A program made the position numbers and the translations under genes. DNA of 6,180 bases from the NCBI GenBank assembly GCA_030626645.1, contig DAOUTP010000118.1, positions 1 through 6,180 on the forward strand. Direction: 5' to 3'. Shown in pieces: positions 6,119-6,180 of this stretch. The notes beneath the pieces are model-generated. The model searched no databases, was not told the origin of the DNA, and worked only from the letters and a program-made list of their open reading frames with translations. Source of the stretch: Candidatus Cloacimonadota bacterium (GTDB lineage Bacteria; Cloacimonadota; Cloacimonadia; Cloacimonadales; TCS61). Position 1 is the stretch's first letter. Every line of letters starts with the position of its first letter.

Positions 6119-6180
6119 ATGAGGAAAATTTTGTGGATCACTTTTGCAACGACGATATTATTTACTTCCCTTTTTGCACA
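6119..6180 (+). CDS. exported protein, N-terminus only
   Basis: ATG at 6119 is preceded by GGAGG (6110-6114, 4-base gap). The 20 visible codons read M-R-K, then a hydrophobic stretch ending S-L-F-A, which is a typical signal peptide with cleavage likely near the alanine. The mature protein lies outside the window, so no function can be given. The gap to the regulator is 57 bases with no terminator seen, so co-transcription is possible. Confidence 0.7.
   Translation, partial: MRKILWITFATTILFTSLFA

Overview
The window is AT-rich bacterial DNA. A secreted protein ends in the C-terminal sorting domain built around an N-Y-P-N-P-F-N-P motif (FlgD-like Ig fold, type IX secretion type A). That tail is typical of the Fibrobacterota-Chlorobiota-Bacteroidota group and neighbouring candidate phyla such as Cloacimonadota, Marinimicrobia and KSB1. 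Placing the organism near Cloacimonadota is inference from this tail and the base composition; no marker gene settles it.

Layout, left to right, all on the + strand. (1) The 3' two-thirds of an adenine/adenosine deaminase gene, interrupted by an in-frame TAA at 130-132. (2) About 340 bases without a gene (712-1054), carrying dispersed AACGAAC repeats in both orientations. (3) A complete tRNA-Phe(GAA) gene with encoded CCA. (4) An FAD-dependent oxidoreductase of the COG2509 type, probably starting at a TTG. (5) A large exported protein, 2969-5116. Its reading frame passes through a TGA at 3074-3076, exactly where a thioredoxin-like W-C-G-Y-C active site would have its first cysteine. A small hairpin with a G/U-containing loop follows at the distance expected of a bacterial SECIS element. 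I read this as a selenoprotein with a U-x-x-C motif (Sec36, Cys39). A strong intrinsic terminator follows it. (6) A TrmB-type winged-helix regulator. (7) The first 20 codons of another exported protein, cut by the window end.

The most interesting part is 2860-6061. The selenoprotein and the TrmB-like regulator each have their own promoter region, and the two share one architecture: TTGACA, 18 bases, TGTTG, 12 bases, CAACA. This suggests that the regulator controls both its own gene and the selenoprotein gene. The regulator has five cysteines, two of them adjacent in the DNA-binding domain, so a thiol-redox circuit around a secreted selenium-dependent thiol oxidoreductase is a reasonable hypothesis, but not shown.

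Main caution: the window holds two in-frame stops within conserved protein families (TAA at 130 and TGA at 3074). If the TAA is a sequencing error, the same must be considered for the TGA. The TGA is nevertheless special in its codon identity, its exact position on a redox cysteine, and the hairpin after it.
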